Source: Methanocorpusculum sp.
Lineage (GTDB): Archaea; Halobacteriota; Methanomicrobia; Methanomicrobiales; Methanocorpusculaceae
Reading direction: 5' to 3'
Assembly (NCBI GenBank): GCA_017408885.1
Contig: JAFQTT010000009.1
Coordinates: 1 to 64,000 of the forward strand
DNA length: 64,000 bases
Below are positions 45,938 through 54,353 of this stretch, piece after piece. The notes beneath the pieces were generated by a model. It was not told where the DNA came from. It searched no databases and saw nothing but the letters and a program-made list of their open reading frames with translations. Position 1 is the stretch's first letter; every line of letters begins with the position of its first letter. The position numbers were made by a program, and so were the translations under genes.

Positions 45938-48142
45938 TTACTCGCGGCGGAGGAGGAGGACTGCGACTGCGCCAAGACCTGCAAGTGCTGCAAGTGCTCC
46001 GAAACCTGGGGTTTCTGGTGCAACTGGCTCATCGTCTGCCGGCGGAGTGACTGGTTCGTCATCTGCTGGCGGGGTGACTGGCTGCTCTGGTGCTGCCTCA
46101 ACGACATTAATCTTTGCGGTTGCAGAGGATCCAAGTGCGTTGACTGCTGCGGTGAGAGTGTACTCATCGACGTTTAATCCAGAGGTATCGAAGGTGACTT
46201 CCCAGTTTCCATTCTCATCAGTCTTAGTGGTTAAGGAGATGAAGGATGCAGATCCAACGGTTGCCTTCGGGACTGCTGCGAATGCAGTAGAGAGCATCTC
46301 AACAGTTACAACTTCACCTGCTCCAACATTGGTGGAACCGGAGACGGTGAGCTTCTCACCCTGTGCAACAGTCTCTGGAATCGGGTTGATGACAGACTGC
46401 GGTGCTGCAACAACGAAGGAGAGCTTGACGTACATGTCGTCGATGTTCTCAGTGTCGAGTGCCTGGCAGAGTGCTTCTGCTGCGTTTGCCTTCTGACGCT
46501 CAGTGACATCGAAGAGGGTGTTTTCATCATTCGGGGAAGTGATGGTTGCATCGCCAGTGGAGTTCAGGATAATCTTGGTTCCATTTGGTGCAATGTTGAA
46601 CATCTTGTCGTACATCGGGTGCTGAATGACCATGAAGTACTGACCTGCTGCCATGTCAGCGACTCCCTGTGGAATCTCTGCTTTGACAGTGAAGTTGTTC
46701 TTCTTTAATTCAACAATTAAATCACTTCCAGTAAGGTCACCAGTTGCTGGTTTGCCACTCTGTGCTGCTGCGAAGAAGTTGGTTCCAAAGATGTATGCAT
46801 AGACACCTGCAGCTGCTTCTGCAGTTCCAGATACCTCGTAGGTGGATCCCTTAACAGCAACAGATGGTGCATCAGTGACACTGATGAACGGCTGCTTGAG
46901 AACGAGAGCAACGGTAGTGTAGGTTTCAAGATTAGTAATATCACCAGCAACTACAGATGTTGGTTCTGCTGCAACGTAGACGGTATAGGTTCCTGCATCA
47001 AGGTTGTTGAACACATTTCCAGCAATTTCGAATTCGAACTTTCCGTTCTTAACATCTGCAACATTGGATCCGCCAACAGTCTTACTGAGTGGCTGGAATG
47101 CAAGGTTGGTTCCTGCAATATAGAAGTTAACACTTGCACCTGCAGTGGAGGTACCAGTGATGACAACTTTGTTTCCAATGTAGTATGCATCCTTGTCTGC
47201 TGCTGCAGTGATGGTTCCCGGAATAATTTCGAAGGTAACTTCTGCTTTGTCACCAAGGCCTGCTGGCGGTGCAACAATAACAGTGTAGTCACCAGTGTTG
47301 ACTCCTGCTTCGAGGGTTACAACAACTTTACCAGTGTTCGGCATGATAACACCACTGGTTGCAATGTTTGCTCCTGCTGCCTGGGCTGGAATGGTGAATC
47401 CTGGTGCAGTAATGGTGTAGGTGACTCCCGGAAGACCGGTAATGGTAACATCTACAGTGTTACTTACGATAACAGAGTCAACTGCTGCAGTGATGGTCGG
47501 GTCTGCACCATCAACGATAGTGATAGTATAGACATCCTTACCTAAGATGACACCATCAAAGTTCTGCGGTGCAGTTGCAATGAATCCAGAAGTTGGATCA
47601 AAGTATACCTGTAATTTGTATGTTCCAGTAACAATATTTCCGTTTACATCCTGGAAGATACTTTCAGTGAAGGAAGATCCAGAGTGTGCTACTGGGACAT
47701 TGTCTCCACCAATTACAACAATACCGGCTGCTGCAATATTTCCAAGAGTCTGCGGAGTCAGTGTAAGGGTGGAAGTAGCATCTACTTCATAAAAGGATGC
47801 TCCAATTACCGGGTAGTTTGCACTTACGTAGGTTCCCTGGCCAACAATAACTCCGTTTGGATACATTACATTAATCTTGTAGTTACCCTGGGTGTATACT
47901 CCCTCGACAATGTTGTCTCCAACAATTGCCACTCCAGTTCCGGTTGGAACGAAGGTGACGCTGTCTGCACCCTTAGTCCAGGTGCCAGAATAGCCACCAG
48001 CGGCACCTACAGTGCCAGCAGTAACTTCTTCGTAAACGAACACAGTCTCACCAGCTCCACTTGCTGCTGCACCTGCTCCGATGAAGAGTGCTGCTGCAAG
48101 GAAAGCGACAAGGACTGCGCCCATAATTTTCTTTGCGTTCAT
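45938..48142 (-). CDS. PGF-CTERM surface (S-layer-type) protein 1
   Basis: 734 residues from the ATG at 48140-48142, preceded by TTAGGAGGAATAAAATTCAC. Signal peptide about 1-28 (MNAKKIMGAVLVAFLAAALF...). The body is beta-rich, with several Ig-like units. Near the end is a (TPPADDEPV)-type linker, then the sorting signal ETPGFGALAALAGLGAVAVL and a final RRE: the PGF-CTERM signal cut and lipid-anchored by archaeosortase A. It is probably a major cell-surface glycoprotein. Long stretches are nearly identical to the gene at 59165, and the two are in opposite orientation. Confidence 0.88.
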   Translation of the reverse strand: MNAKKIMGAVLVAFLAAALFIGAGAAASGAGETVFVYEEVTAGTVGAAGGYSGTWTKGADSVTFVPTGTGVAIVGDNIVEGVYTQGNYKINVMYPNGVIVGQGTYVSANYPVIGASFYEVDATSTLTLTPQTLGNIAAAGIVVIGGDNVPVAHSGSSFTESIFQDVNGNIVTGTYKLQVYFDPTSGFIATAPQNFDGVILGKDVYTITIVDGADPTITAAVDSVIVSNTVDVTITGLPGVTYTITAPGFTIPAQAAGANIATSGVIMPNTGKVVVTLEAGVNTGDYTVIVAPPAGLGDKAEVTFEIIPGTITAAADKDAYYIGNKVVITGTSTAGASVNFYIAGTNLAFQPLSKTVGGSNVADVKNGKFEFEIAGNVFNNLDAGTYTVYVAAEPTSVVAGDITNLETYTTVALVLKQPFISVTDAPSVAVKGSTYEVSGTAEAAAGVYAYIFGTNFFAAAQSGKPATGDLTGSDLIVELKKNNFTVKAEIPQGVADMAAGQYFMVIQHPMYDKMFNIAPNGTKIILNSTGDATITSPNDENTLFDVTERQKANAAEALCQALDTENIDDMYVKLSFVVAAPQSVINPIPETVAQGEKLTVSGSTNVGAGEVVTVEMLSTAFAAVPKATVGSASFISLTTKTDENGNWEVTFDTSGLNVDEYTLTAAVNALGSSATAKINVVEAAPEQPVTPPADDEPVTPPADDEPVAPETPGFGALAALAGLGAVAVLLLRRE

Positions 48143-48512
48143 GTGAATTTTATTCCTCCTAAATAAGGAATAAAATCGATTTTTGAACACGGCATGAATT
48201 TTAACGAAAACAAACAAAATCGACACCAAAAAATTTCAAAAATCCAAAAAATCCAAAAATCAAGATTACATCTTAGAAATATAGAATTAAAAAACCTCTC
48301 AAAAACACCTTCCAAAAACACTGTGAATTGCTCCAAAATCACCCTCAAATTCACACTGGAATACATCTCAATCCAAGCCCAAATTAAGCTCCGATTACCT
48401 CGCGCAACCACTCAAAAAACACCACATTCGTCAAAGAGCGAAATCGGCAAATGACGAAGACATAGGAACATAAGCAAACATCAACGAATAACAACAGAAA
48501 AGACACCAAAAA

Positions 48513-48620
48513 CGCGAATGTATGAAGAATCCGGATACCACCCCGGAAACATCCGCGCCTGAATACATTATGCTAATCTGGATAACTCCAGTAGTATTAA
48601 CGAGTAAATTACTCGTTTAC
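48513..48620 (-). ncRNA. Three-hairpin RNA-like motif, copy A
   Basis: Minus-strand RNA would form: an ACGAGTAA/TTACTCGT hairpin (48601-48617), a CTGGA/TCCAG hairpin (48578-48591) and a longer GCGGATG...CATTCGC arm capped by CCGG/CCGG (48513-48557). Copies B and C (57296-57406, 57896-58005) keep the stems with compensatory changes. A TATA-like TTTTTATTC lies just upstream on the minus strand. Some pairs are G-U on the minus strand but would be A-C on the plus strand, which favours minus-strand transcription. Confidence 0.5.
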
Positions 48621-48679
48621 ATAAATTAATAGAACTCATAAGAATAAAAACTCTTGCCTCGAGAAAAGAGAGAGGAGAA

Positions 48680-48784
48680 TTATCCTCTCTTGTTCTTATC
48701 TCGACTCCTCTCACAGATTTCCCGTAAGACATTCACGACAGTATTTACAACTGCTGTAATTAACATAATGTATTCATAAGACAT
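48680..48784 (-). CDS. Tiny hydrophobic-helix protein, copy A (34 residues)
   Basis: The frame reads MSYEYIMLITAVVNTVVNVL, then RE, and ends in the charged tail CERSRDKNKRG. A single membrane-type helix (about 5-20) is followed by a basic tail. A second gene at 57468-57572 encodes a protein of identical length with the same ITAVxNTVVNxLREI and RDKNKRG segments. Most codon differences between them are synonymous, which indicates selection on the protein. AAAAGAGG precedes the ATG, and the stop codon lies in an AAGAGAGGA hairpin. The size and layout recall type I toxins; function unknown. Confidence 0.6.
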   Translation of the reverse strand: MSYEYIMLITAVVNTVVNVLREICERSRDKNKRG

Positions 48785-48899
48785 TGGTAGTGCCTCTTTT
48801 GATAACCCAGTAAAGTCTGGAGCCGACAAAAATCAGCACACATCAATACTATCTAAAAACAGATAACCGAAACAAAAAAAGAAAAAAGGTGAGACCTAC

Positions 48900-49427
48900 T
48901 CACCAGATATCATAATGCACATGCTCTTCCGCATCCATCCGCTCAGGAGATGCATGGGGCGGCATACCAACACCAACTGTTAGAATAACAGCAGGCCGCA
49001 TATGTGTCGGCAAATCAAGAATCTCACGAACTGCATCATCATCAAACTGACCAACCCAGCAAGTATGAAGGCGGATAGCATGAGCTGCAAGCATCATGTA
49101 TGTTGCCGCGATTGTTGCATCCTGCAAAGCATATAAAATGCCGCGGTCACCATAGCGGGACATAGAGCGGACATAATTTGCACAGACAACAAAAGCACAG
49201 CCCGAATCAAAAATCTGATGCTGACCGCCTGAAGCATCAGTCAGCTCCTCAAGCTGTCCGTCATCAGTTACGACCACCACATCCCATGCTTCCAGATTTC
49301 CAGCAGACGGAGCCGTCTTTGCAGCGGAAAGCAGATAGTCCTTCTCCTCCTCAGTAATACCTCCCTCCTCATACTCGCGTACAGACCTGCGGGAAGCAAG
49401 GAACGAATGAAACTCAGTCGGATCCAT
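48900..49427 (-). CDS. Nitroreductase family protein
   Basis: 175 residues. FMN-binding nitroreductase-like fold. It has FLASRRSVREYEEGGITEEE at the start (FMN-phosphate arginines), AAKTAPSAGNLEAWDVVVV and the late AVILTVGVGMPPH. This small type reduces flavin-linked substrates with NAD(P)H or F420-type donors; the substrate is unknown. Its stop side faces the gene-poor region; its start abuts the stop of the hypothetical gene at 49428. Confidence 0.87.
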   Translation of the reverse strand: MDPTEFHSFLASRRSVREYEEGGITEEEKDYLLSAAKTAPSAGNLEAWDVVVVTDDGQLEELTDASGGQHQIFDSGCAFVVCANYVRSMSRYGDRGILYALQDATIAATYMMLAAHAIRLHTCWVGQFDDDAVREILDLPTHMRPAVILTVGVGMPPHASPERMDAEEHVHYDIW

Positions 49428-49790
49428 TTAGAGCAGACCTTCGGCAGAAAGAACCTCAAAGGCCTCAACTGCTGCAGTCGTGATTGGAATCATAGCTGCC
49501 CCTGAGTTGTCAGATGCAAGACCGAACTGATTTGTCTCAACAAGATTGATAACCTCATCAAGGCCTTTGGATGCAGTTAAGAACTCATCGCATCCGGTTG
49601 CTGCTGCAGCAGACTTAACCTCAGCGTTTAAAGTGTCAAGAAGAGTTACCAGCATATATTTTGCTCCCGGTTTGTCCTCCTTCTTTAAAGTAGGAATAGT
49701 TGTTAACTGGTGAGCAATCATCATAATATCGAGCTTCAGTCTCTCAGCTAAATGATACTGTAAAAGTGCCTGCTTCGGAGTTAATGTCAT
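49428..49790 (-). CDS. Hypothetical helical protein
   Basis: 120 residues, largely helical (ALLQYHLAERLKLDIMMIAHQL, then TLLDTLNAEVKSAAAATG). No recognised family, membrane helix or metal site. It is directly upstream of, and adjoins, the nitroreductase gene, so the two are probably co-expressed; it could be a partner of that flavoprotein. The gap to the RFC-like gene is 48 bases. Confidence 0.6.
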   Translation of the reverse strand: MTLTPKQALLQYHLAERLKLDIMMIAHQLTTIPTLKKEDKPGAKYMLVTLLDTLNAEVKSAAAATGCDEFLTASKGLDEVINLVETNQFGLASDNSGAAMIPITTAAVEAFEVLSAEGLL

Positions 49791-49838
49791 ACCTACATGT
49801 AGGTTTTCGAGGGATATAAAGAAGAGTGGATGAGATGC

Positions 49839-50819
49839 TTATCCAAGCATCTCAGAAAGTTCTGCTGCGAAAGCATTCATCTGAAGATACTCGTTTTGTC
49901 CGGCCCGAACAGCAATATCAGCCCGCGAGAACAGCAGAGCAATGTCCGGCGTGATGTATGCCCGAATACTTTTCCTAAGGAGTGAGAGCACATCAACTGC
50001 GGAAAGCCCGTACTCAATCATCAGATTCTCGCAAATCTGGCGCCCTTTGTCTGCATCTCCTGCGACCATCGCTCTGATGCATGCATCAGACATGCATCCT
50101 GTTTCGGTCTGCGAGAGTTCAAGTGGATCATCCACACCATAGCATGCTGCAAGTTCGAGCCACATAACCGCCTTTCTTACATCACCCTTTGCCCCAAGCA
50201 CAATCATCTCGAGCATCTCTTCAGATACAAAACAGCCCTCCGCATCCAATATACTTTGGAGGTGGGATGTCATCACATCATCTTCTATTGGAAGGAAGTA
50301 GAGCGGAACACATCTTGAACGGATTGGATCAATCAATGACGCAATCGTGTTGGTTACAAAAATGAAACGGCAGGTCTGACTGTACCGCTCCATGATTCTT
50401 CGAAGTGCTGCCTGAGCATCCTTTGGCAAATCACCTGCTCCGTCAAAAATTATGAGACGAAATGGAGCGGAAAGCGGTTTTAGGGATGCGTGCCACTTTA
50501 CAATGTACTTGAAGTTTGCAAGAACAGACTTGCCCTTCTGGTACAGATGTGCGAAGCGTTCATTTTCTGCAAAGTAGGTGTGTCCCTGCGAAAACATAAC
50601 ACTGACCGGAAGAACAGTCGTGTTCTCCGCAGGAGATTCGGTGTAGAACCCTTTCGAAAATATTTCAAGAGCTGCGGTCTTTCCAACCCCGCTTCTTCCA
50701 ATGACCATTAAGTGCGGGAGATTTCCTGCATTTGCGTAAGCTGTAAGCTGATTTGCCGCAGAAGTCTGTCCAAGGAGAGTGTCAAAAGTTTCCGGACGAT
50801 ATTTTTCAATCCAGAGCAT
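49839..50819 (-). CDS. Replication factor C small-subunit-like AAA+ ATPase
   Basis: 326 residues, RFC small-subunit length. Clamp-loader AAA+ fold: Walker A GRSGVGKT (41-48), sensor and SRC motif DPIRSRC (164-170), C-terminal collar domain. The Walker B motif, normally DEAD, reads DGAG (126-129), so the catalytic Glu is missing. This suggests a non-hydrolysing clamp-loader subunit, as with the second small RFC in Methanosarcina. It overlaps the phosphopantothenate synthetase gene by 14 bases. Confidence 0.88.
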   Translation of the reverse strand: MLWIEKYRPETFDTLLGQTSAANQLTAYANAGNLPHLMVIGRSGVGKTAALEIFSKGFYTESPAENTTVLPVSVMFSQGHTYFAENERFAHLYQKGKSVLANFKYIVKWHASLKPLSAPFRLIIFDGAGDLPKDAQAALRRIMERYSQTCRFIFVTNTIASLIDPIRSRCVPLYFLPIEDDVMTSHLQSILDAEGCFVSEEMLEMIVLGAKGDVRKAVMWLELAACYGVDDPLELSQTETGCMSDACIRAMVAGDADKGRQICENLMIEYGLSAVDVLSLLRKSIRAYITPDIALLFSRADIAVRAGQNEYLQMNAFAAELSEMLG

Positions 50820-51543
50820 TATCTAAAAACTCCTTGATGTCGTTGATTGCAGCTCTTAAAATCGCACGATTGTCAATCTCCGGCATCTCGACGGCTTTAC
50901 CCTCGGCTTTTAAGCGTCTGCATTCAGCAGCAATATTTGGAAGTGCACGTCTTACTTCATCAACGATTGGAAGAGTTGCCATCTTGGATGTGCGGTCGAT
51001 TGGGTTTAAATCGACGGTGATTACAATTTTACCCATTCCAACGAGAGCTTCGCAGCGGTCTCCGTCCTCCAACGGGACAAGAACTACATCCGCAGAACCA
51101 ATTCCGTCAGGACAGCAGAGACCGCGGTCATGCGGAAGAGGCACACAGCGCTCAACTTTTCCGCGGTTTACGACACACCCTGCCTCCTCAAGGACAGCGT
51201 TTACTTTTTTCAGGCGCTCCTCTGTTCTGTGGAAGAGGTTTACCTCAACCTGAGCTCCTGATGCCTTCTGGAGGTCAGCGATTTCAGCGGCTGCTAAGGA
51301 TGCAGTGTTTCCGTTGATGGAGAGAACCGGATGCTTTGCTACAAGAAGAACAGCGGCCGCAAGTTTTTCTGCGGCCAATGCTGAGGCAGATGTTTTTTCT
51401 CCAAAGAGATAGTCGAAGGCTTCTCCTCTTCCGTGGGATGTGAGCCCTTCATATGATACAACGCCTGCGTGGGCTGCAGCTACAAGATTTTCGCGGGTTT
51501 TGAGTGAGATATATCTTGGGTGGCTTTCTGGAATGTCAGACAT
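50806..51543 (-). CDS. 4-phosphopantoate--beta-alanine ligase (phosphopantothenate synthetase)
   Basis: 245 residues from the ATG at 51541-51543. The archaeal enzyme joining 4-phosphopantoate to beta-alanine with ATP in CoA synthesis, replacing bacterial PanC. Matching segments are IPESHPRYISLKTRENLVAAA, AHAGVVSYEGLTSHGRGEAF and VDLNPIDRTSKMA. It follows pantoate kinase, with its start overlapping that gene's 3' end by eight bases, so the two steps are encoded side by side. Confidence 0.93.
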   Translation of the reverse strand: MSDIPESHPRYISLKTRENLVAAAHAGVVSYEGLTSHGRGEAFDYLFGEKTSASALAAEKLAAAVLLVAKHPVLSINGNTASLAAAEIADLQKASGAQVEVNLFHRTEERLKKVNAVLEEAGCVVNRGKVERCVPLPHDRGLCCPDGIGSADVVLVPLEDGDRCEALVGMGKIVITVDLNPIDRTSKMATLPIVDEVRRALPNIAAECRRLKAEGKAVEMPEIDNRAILRAAINDIKEFLDNALD

Positions 51544-52372
51544 ATGAATCCTCGAGAATGACTGGTCCTGTTTTCGAAACAGAGAGAGTATAGACCTCTC
51601 CAAATTTAGATAGGATGGACTTTGCATCTTTTCCGAAGGCGAAGATACCTTCGCCAAGCATGGTCATGGATGCCTGGATGTTTTCAGCATCGCAGGCAGC
51701 AAGAATTTCTTTGAGGCGGGGCGTTAAGAGGCCGCTTTTTTCTGCGAATGAGCGGGAATTTTCCATTAGGCCTTCAAGGTCATTTGGCTCGCATGCAGGA
51801 AATGCCTCGCGTACTTTTTCCATCTTTTCCGGAGATGTGATGATGTCAGGAGTTGGAATCGCCCCAAATGAAACTGCATAAATCGGCTCATCAGTAAAGA
51901 TGCGTTTCTCAACACCTTCAATTCCGGCAGATGTGCGGACAACAATTCCTCCGCCGGACGCTGCTGCAACATCTCCTAAACCTGTGCCGTGTCTGACTTC
52001 GAAGTCGTGAGCTAAGGCTGTGAGTTCTGCATCAGAATATCCAAGGTCAAAGAGGCGGTTTGCCGCATGATAGGAAGCAAGGAGGCCTGCGGCACTCATG
52101 CCAAATCCTGCACCAATCGGCATCTCTGCATCTACAGTTACTGATGCTGAGACACCAAGAATTCGAAGAACCTCTTTGATGAGCCATCCGTCATCTGTGC
52201 TGTTTTTGATGCTGATGCATGATGCATCAGCCTCTGTCATGGTGAGCATGACTCCGCGGCTGATTACAATTCCAGCCCCGATACTTCCTGTTGAACCGGT
52301 TGTTGTTCCGTCAACTCTCTGGAAGTAGCCGGAGATATGTCCCGGAGCGAATGCTACAACACGGCGTCCCAT
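51536..52372 (-). CDS. Pantoate kinase (GHMP family)
   Basis: 278 residues. Archaeal pantoate kinase phosphorylates pantoate before beta-alanine is attached. GHMP motif PIGAGFGMSAAGLLASYHAA is at about 88-107, and the opening segment AFAPGHISGYFQ is typical. The length matches archaeal members. It lies between coaBC and the phosphopantothenate synthetase gene, with overlaps on both sides, so these three genes make up the archaeal path from pantoate to 4'-phosphopantetheine. Confidence 0.93.
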   Translation of the reverse strand: MGRRVVAFAPGHISGYFQRVDGTTTGSTGSIGAGIVISRGVMLTMTEADASCISIKNSTDDGWLIKEVLRILGVSASVTVDAEMPIGAGFGMSAAGLLASYHAANRLFDLGYSDAELTALAHDFEVRHGTGLGDVAAASGGGIVVRTSAGIEGVEKRIFTDEPIYAVSFGAIPTPDIITSPEKMEKVREAFPACEPNDLEGLMENSRSFAEKSGLLTPRLKEILAACDAENIQASMTMLGEGIFAFGKDAKSILSKFGEVYTLSVSKTGPVILEDSYV

Positions 52373-53487
52373 ATCTTCCTCGCGATAACGTCTTTTTCTC
52401 CAGAGACAGGTGTTTCAGAACCCTCCTGCAGGAGAATGTATTCTCCGGATTTTGCCCCCATAGTTTCCGGATAGTTTGCGGCAACCAGGATGACATCTTC
52501 TTCTGCGAGAAGACGTCTGCCTGCATCTACTGCATCCTCTCCAATCTTGAATCCGATAATCTTTGCACCTTTTCCGCTCATCTGTGTGATGAGTTTTGGA
52601 AGCGGCTGGAGATTTATGGAAACAGGTTTTCCTGAGTGTATCTTTTCCGCGGAGCGGACTGGAGCAAAGTCAGAGATGGCTGCCGCACTTAGATAGTAAT
52701 CCGGAGTTGGCTGTCCAAGGACTGCTTCAGCCATGTCTTCTGCCGAGACGATGCTGATGTTTTTCACACACGGGACTTTTCCATGCTGCTCAGTGTTTGA
52801 AACAACTGTGACATCAGCTCCTCTGCGGAAGGCTTCAAGAGCTGCTTCGCGTCCCATCTTTCCGGATGAACGGGTTGTCATAACCCGTACGCTGTCAACT
52901 TCTTCGCGGCAGGAACCGCTTGTGATGAGAACTTTTTTGCCCGCAAGAGTTTGCTTTGTGAGTGCCTTTTCTGCGTAGAGGCAAATCTCTTCGATTCCTG
53001 CAATCTTTGCCTTCTCTTCCTCGATTCTTGGCGGGACGACTTCAATTCCAAGAGACGGAAGGCTTTCGAGATTTTTCTTTACTATTGGGTGGCGGTACAT
53101 TGACTCATGCATCGCAGGAGCCAGAACGATGGGCATTCCGCGTCCAATGGCTGTTGTTGCAAAGGTTGTAACTATTGTGTCGTCAATTCCGCATGCGATT
53201 TTGGAGATTGTGTTTGCAGTTGACGGGGCGATTAAGAGCAGATCTGCTTTGCCTCCTTCTCCGCAGTAGAGGACGTGTTCAACCATGCCGGTGATTTTTG
53301 TGATAGCCGGAGTTGCACATGCGTAGGTGAGCGCATCCGGATGGATGATGCCGCAGGCAGCTTCGGTGATTACGGGGATTACTTCTGCCCCTCTTCGTCT
53401 AAGCTCGTGTGCAAGCTTGATTGTCTCAACAGCGGCTATACTGCCGCAAACTGCCAAGACGATTCGTTTGTTTTCCAGCGTTTTCAT
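52354..53487 (-). CDS. coaBC: Bifunctional phosphopantothenoylcysteine synthase/decarboxylase CoaBC
   Basis: 377 residues from the ATG at 53485-53487. The N-terminal flavin decarboxylase domain CoaC (about 1-180: RIVLAVCGSIAAVETIKLA, LIAPSTANTISKIACGIDDT, APAMHESMYRHP) is followed by the CoaB ligase (about 185-377: ITSGSCREEVDSVRVMTTR, SGKMGREAALEAFRRGADV). Makes 4'-phosphopantetheine from phosphopantothenate and cysteine. Its start overlaps the taw2 gene by four bases. Confidence 0.95.
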   Translation of the reverse strand: MKTLENKRIVLAVCGSIAAVETIKLAHELRRRGAEVIPVITEAACGIIHPDALTYACATPAITKITGMVEHVLYCGEGGKADLLLIAPSTANTISKIACGIDDTIVTTFATTAIGRGMPIVLAPAMHESMYRHPIVKKNLESLPSLGIEVVPPRIEEEKAKIAGIEEICLYAEKALTKQTLAGKKVLITSGSCREEVDSVRVMTTRSSGKMGREAALEAFRRGADVTVVSNTEQHGKVPCVKNISIVSAEDMAEAVLGQPTPDYYLSAAAISDFAPVRSAEKIHSGKPVSINLQPLPKLITQMSGKGAKIIGFKIGEDAVDAGRRLLAEEDVILVAANYPETMGAKSGEYILLQEGSETPVSGEKDVIARKIWDAVL

Positions 53488-54353
53488 ATCAGTTTCACGT
53501 CCCATACACAATGCCAAGTCCGGCTTGCGTATTTCTTTACTTTATATTCGCTTATAGTATACCTAAAGCCTGCGGATGAGACAGTTTCTTCTATCTCACT
53601 TTGGCGGTCTCCAACCCCGTGAACATGGAGTGTTGTGCCTATGTCTGCATGGGCCAGGGCATGATTCAGGAATTCGGGTGCATCGAAGTGTCCCATGAGT
53701 ATTCTGTCATACGTTCCGCGAAGCTTTTCGCGGCAGTCTCCGCATTCTGCGTTGACATTTCGCCCAAGGTAGTTTGCCTCGATGTTTTTTTGGAGGAAGG
53801 CAAATGATTCAGGATTGATTTCAACCGCGTGAACTTTTCCTCCGGCAAGAGCGGCCGAGAGTGTGAAGTAGCCGATTCCGGCAAACATGTCGGCGATTTT
53901 TTCCCCTTCCCTCACAAGGGATCGGATGCGAAGTTTTTCTCCGCGATTTCCTTGCGAGAACATGACCTTTGATGGGTTCAGTGTGTAGGAAATTCCAGCT
54001 TCCCTGAATGTTACTTCGTGCGGAGTGCCAAATAGTACGCGGATTTCCGGAATACGCATTACACCATTCTGCCCTACGCTGTGGAGGATGCAGGCCGGGT
54101 GTTCGAAGGCTAGTATTTCTTCGATTTCGGATTTGGTTGGGGCATCTCCGTGGATGAGGAGGGTGTCTCCCATCTTCTGGTATCCTCTTCCTTTGTATGG
54201 GGTGCGTTCTTCGAGAACTTCATCGAAGGGGCGGCCTTCTTTTACCGGAATGTATGCAATGTCTCCTTCGACAAAAACCCTTCGGGTTGTGTCAACCCAC
54301 TCTTCGCGTTGAACTTTTGCGATTTCGCTTTTGTGAAAGATTCTGACGTTCAC
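53484..54353 (-). CDS. taw2: tRNA wybutosine-synthesising aminocarboxypropyltransferase Taw2
   Basis: 289 residues. Trm5/Tyw2-like Rossmann enzyme: motif I is IADMFAGIGYFTLSAALAGG, and motif IV reads MGHFDAPEFL rather than the NLP of Trm5. That substitution is the mark of Taw2, which adds the aminocarboxypropyl group to 4-demethylwyosine at G37 of tRNA-Phe. Next to nmd3, in a run of RNA and cofactor genes on the minus strand. Confidence 0.87.
   Translation of the reverse strand: MNVRIFHKSEIAKVQREEWVDTTRRVFVEGDIAYIPVKEGRPFDEVLEERTPYKGRGYQKMGDTLLIHGDAPTKSEIEEILAFEHPACILHSVGQNGVMRIPEIRVLFGTPHEVTFREAGISYTLNPSKVMFSQGNRGEKLRIRSLVREGEKIADMFAGIGYFTLSAALAGGKVHAVEINPESFAFLQKNIEANYLGRNVNAECGDCREKLRGTYDRILMGHFDAPEFLNHALAHADIGTTLHVHGVGDRQSEIEETVSSAGFRYTISEYKVKKYASRTWHCVWDVKLI

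Larger units (their letters stand above)
48143..48899. other. Gene-poor region between surface gene 1 and nitroreductase
   Basis: The stretch 48180-48510 is AT-rich upstream DNA of surface gene 1; a possible TATA box on the minus strand (TTCTATATTTC) lies near 48281. 48513-48784 holds a three-hairpin RNA-like motif and a 34-residue reading frame, listed separately. The rest, 48785-48899, contains the conserved leader of that frame. Confidence 0.5.
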
